Source: Opitutia bacterium UBA7397 (GTDB lineage Bacteria; Verrucomicrobiota; Verrucomicrobiia; Opitutales; UBA953). Taken from it: a stretch of 7,853 nt of DNA. The notes beneath the pieces were generated by a model that ran no database searches, was not told the DNA's origin, and saw nothing but the letters and a program-made list of their open reading frames with translations. The stretch spans positions 2,465 through 10,317 of the forward strand of contig DKND01000097.1 of assembly GCA_002470605.1 (NCBI GenBank), given 5' to 3'. The first letter of the stretch is position 1. Each line of letters starts with the position of its first letter. Of this stretch, positions 6,691-7,853 are shown one piece after another. A program made the translations under genes and the position numbers.

Positions 6691-7665
6691 TCAGCTCCGG
6701 ATTTGATCACGCAACTTTTTCAGGGCTTTCTCTTCAATTTGCCGGACACGCTCGCGGCTGACGCCGAATTTTTGGCCAATTTCGTCGAGCGTATGTTCTT
6801 CACAGTCAATCCCCCCGCGCAGGCGTAGTACTTCGGCTTCCCGTTCGGTAATGCCGCGAAGTAGAAAGCGAACTAGCTCGTTGTCGGAGGTGCGAGCGGC
6901 TATTTCCGCCGGCGTCTCCGCGGCGTCATCCACGAGTTTTTGTCCCAAGGTCAGATCGCTTTCGTGATCGACGGGAGCATCCAGGGAGAGCCCGTGTTGC
7001 TGGTAGGCCCGCAGGGAGGCGAGCTTCTCGATGGTACAGCCTAAGCCCGTCGATAATTCGCTGTCCGTCGGTTCGCGGGTGAGTTTTTGCGTCAGCTCGC
7101 GTTCGATCTTACGTAACTTGGCGAGCTGTTCATGGATGTTGCGCGGCAGATGGACGGCCCGGCCGGACGAATTAAGTTCGCGCAGGATCCGGCTGCGAAT
7201 GTTCCAAAAAGCATAGGTACTGAAGCGGAAGCCCAGGTCGGCATCATATTCTCTGGCTGCTTCCACGAGGCCGACATTGCCCGCGCTCATTAGCTCCAGG
7301 ATCTCATCACGTTGCTGGCGGAGTTGTGCGGCCGCATGGTAGACGAGCCGGAGGTTTGAATTAACGAGCAAGTCGAAGCACGCATTGGCCTCCGGCGTCA
7401 GGCTCCCGTCGGCGTTGCGTCCGGCCTTGATCGCTCGTCCTAGGCGCAGCTCATCCGCGGCTTCAAGCCGCGTCCAGCGACTGGCCTGAAACATATATTG
7501 CCCCAGGGCATCGAGCTCGCTCCAGCGGGCTGGTTCCGTTGCCGTTTCGGTTTCGCCGGTTCGTTCGGCAGGGAAGGGCAGGCCGGCGAGCCGGTTGGCG
7601 TCGGAGCGCAGCACGGCAGCGGAGGTGATGAGGTTGGTCGCGGGTGTGGGGTGGAGTTGGATCAT
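6691..7665 (-). CDS. Sigma-70 family RNA polymerase sigma factor (group 2-like, no region 1.1)
   Basis: A 324-residue sigma factor that directs RNA polymerase to promoters. Region 1.2 lies at about 50-80 (LDALGQYMFQASRWT...), region 2 at about 95-172 (VNSNLRLVYHAA, LMSAGNVGLVEAAREYD, FRFSTYAFWNIRSRI), region 3 at about 176-232 (LAKLRKIERELTQKLTREPTDSEL) and region 4 at about 265-320 (ITEREAEVLRLRGGID, then the helix-turn-helix IGQKFGVSRERVRQIEEKALKKLR). There is no region 1.1 and no spacer domain, and the length fits alternative (group 2) factors rather than the housekeeping one. The -35-recognition helix is standard. In region 2.4, positions equivalent to E. coli W434, Q437 and T440 are N155, S158 and L161, so -10 preference may differ. 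An upstream TTG at 7698 would add 11 residues; I prefer ATG at 7665. The first 45 residues are poorly conserved and probably unstructured. Confidence 0.93.
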   Translation of the reverse strand: MIQLHPTPATNLITSAAVLRSDANRLAGLPFPAERTGETETATEPARWSELDALGQYMFQASRWTRLEAADELRLGRAIKAGRNADGSLTPEANACFDLLVNSNLRLVYHAAAQLRQQRDEILELMSAGNVGLVEAAREYDADLGFRFSTYAFWNIRSRILRELNSSGRAVHLPRNIHEQLAKLRKIERELTQKLTREPTDSELSTGLGCTIEKLASLRAYQQHGLSLDAPVDHESDLTLGQKLVDDAAETPAEIAARTSDNELVRFLLRGITEREAEVLRLRGGIDCEEHTLDEIGQKFGVSRERVRQIEEKALKKLRDQIRS

Positions 7666-7853
7666 AAAAATAAGAGAGGCCTCTATATATAGGCTCAAAA
7701 AGACGGTTTTGAGTCACGGGTTTCCGCAACTCGCTGACAGTTAGGTAAATTGAATGCGTAGATTTATTAAAGCTCCCCGGTCGCGGAGGCCCCCGTGGGC
7801 GTGCGTTCTTTCCGGTCAGCGCTCATTATGCCCAGGATGTTTCGGCTGTCAAA
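7666..7853 (-). promoter_or_regulatory. Sigma-70-type promoter and about 150-nt leader of the sigma factor gene
   Basis: On the minus strand, TTGACA (7847-7852, 6 of 6) and CATAAT (7825-7830, 5 of 6) are spaced by 16 bp, a good housekeeping promoter pointing at the sigma factor gene. The transcript would start near 7818 and carry a leader of about 150 nt. An AT-rich TATATATA tract (7683-7690) close to the start codon could be the -10 of a second promoter, but no matching -35 box lies at 16-18 bp. The rest of this stretch holds no ORF I can support. The TTGACA lies at the very edge, so a gene reading through from outside the window cannot be excluded. Confidence 0.5.

Noticed and set aside
7666..7698. 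TTG start adding 11 residues to the sigma factor.
   Set aside because: The extra residues overlap the TATATATA tract, TTG starts are rare, and ATG at 7665 is available; neither has a good ribosome site, so this is a preference only.
7772..7790. Possible hairpin in the sigma leader (CTCC with GGAG), followed by an AT-rich stretch.
   Set aside because: Only four pairs around an eight-base loop and no proper T-tract; too weak to call an attenuator or terminator.
1..7853. Search by eye for tRNA, rRNA, CRISPR arrays, insertion sequences, toxin-antitoxin pairs, phage genes or defence systems.
   Set aside because: No regular spaced repeats, transposase, terminal inverted repeats or tRNA-like folds were seen; all main frames are accounted for by housekeeping or exported enzymes.

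Overview
This looks like an ordinary chromosomal stretch from a Gram-negative member of the Verrucomicrobiota/Planctomycetota group. The evidence is the gene content: a DUF1080 protein, a one-haem CxxCH protein of a type I associate with planctomycetes and verrucomicrobia, and a divergent membrane pyrophosphatase. Four of the seven proteins carry clear signal peptides, and none of the seven starts has a convincing Shine-Dalgarno sequence. The phylum assignment is inference; there is no rRNA or other marker in the window.

Layout, left to right. (1) 1-1148, minus: N-terminal half of a proton/sodium-pumping membrane pyrophosphatase (hppA), running off the left edge. (2) 1287-3212, minus: exported S9-family serine peptidase (641 aa), followed directly by a short hairpin terminator that separates it from hppA. 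(3) 3297-3971, plus: exported DUF1080 / 3-keto-disaccharide hydrolase-type protein, divergent from the peptidase across 84 bp. (4) 3978-4385, minus: small single-domain cupin, convergent with the DUF1080 gene across only 6 bp. (5) 4488-5273, plus: exported SGNH hydrolase very like the catalytic subunit of brain PAF acetylhydrolase, ending at a strong terminator (5297-5324). (6) 5331-6647, minus: exported protein with one haem-c site. (7) 6691-7665, minus: sigma-70 family RNA polymerase sigma factor, 43 bp upstream of the haem protein on the same strand and probably co-transcribed with it. A good sigma-70-type promoter (TTGACA-N16-CATAAT) lies at the right edge, pointing into this pair.

The genes do not form an obvious single pathway. 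The exported peptidase, DUF1080 protein and SGNH esterase suit a heterotroph that degrades polymers or decorated sugars outside the cytoplasm. The pyrophosphatase recovers energy from PPi, and the sigma factor is a regulator. Coding is dense, with no tRNA, rRNA, CRISPR array, insertion sequence or attachment site, and no gene-free stretch above 300 bases. I found no new multi-gene system. The points most worth a second look are the altered PPi-binding loop in the pyrophosphatase, the non-standard -10-recognition residues in the sigma factor, the little-studied haem protein linked to it, and the absence of Shine-Dalgarno sites.
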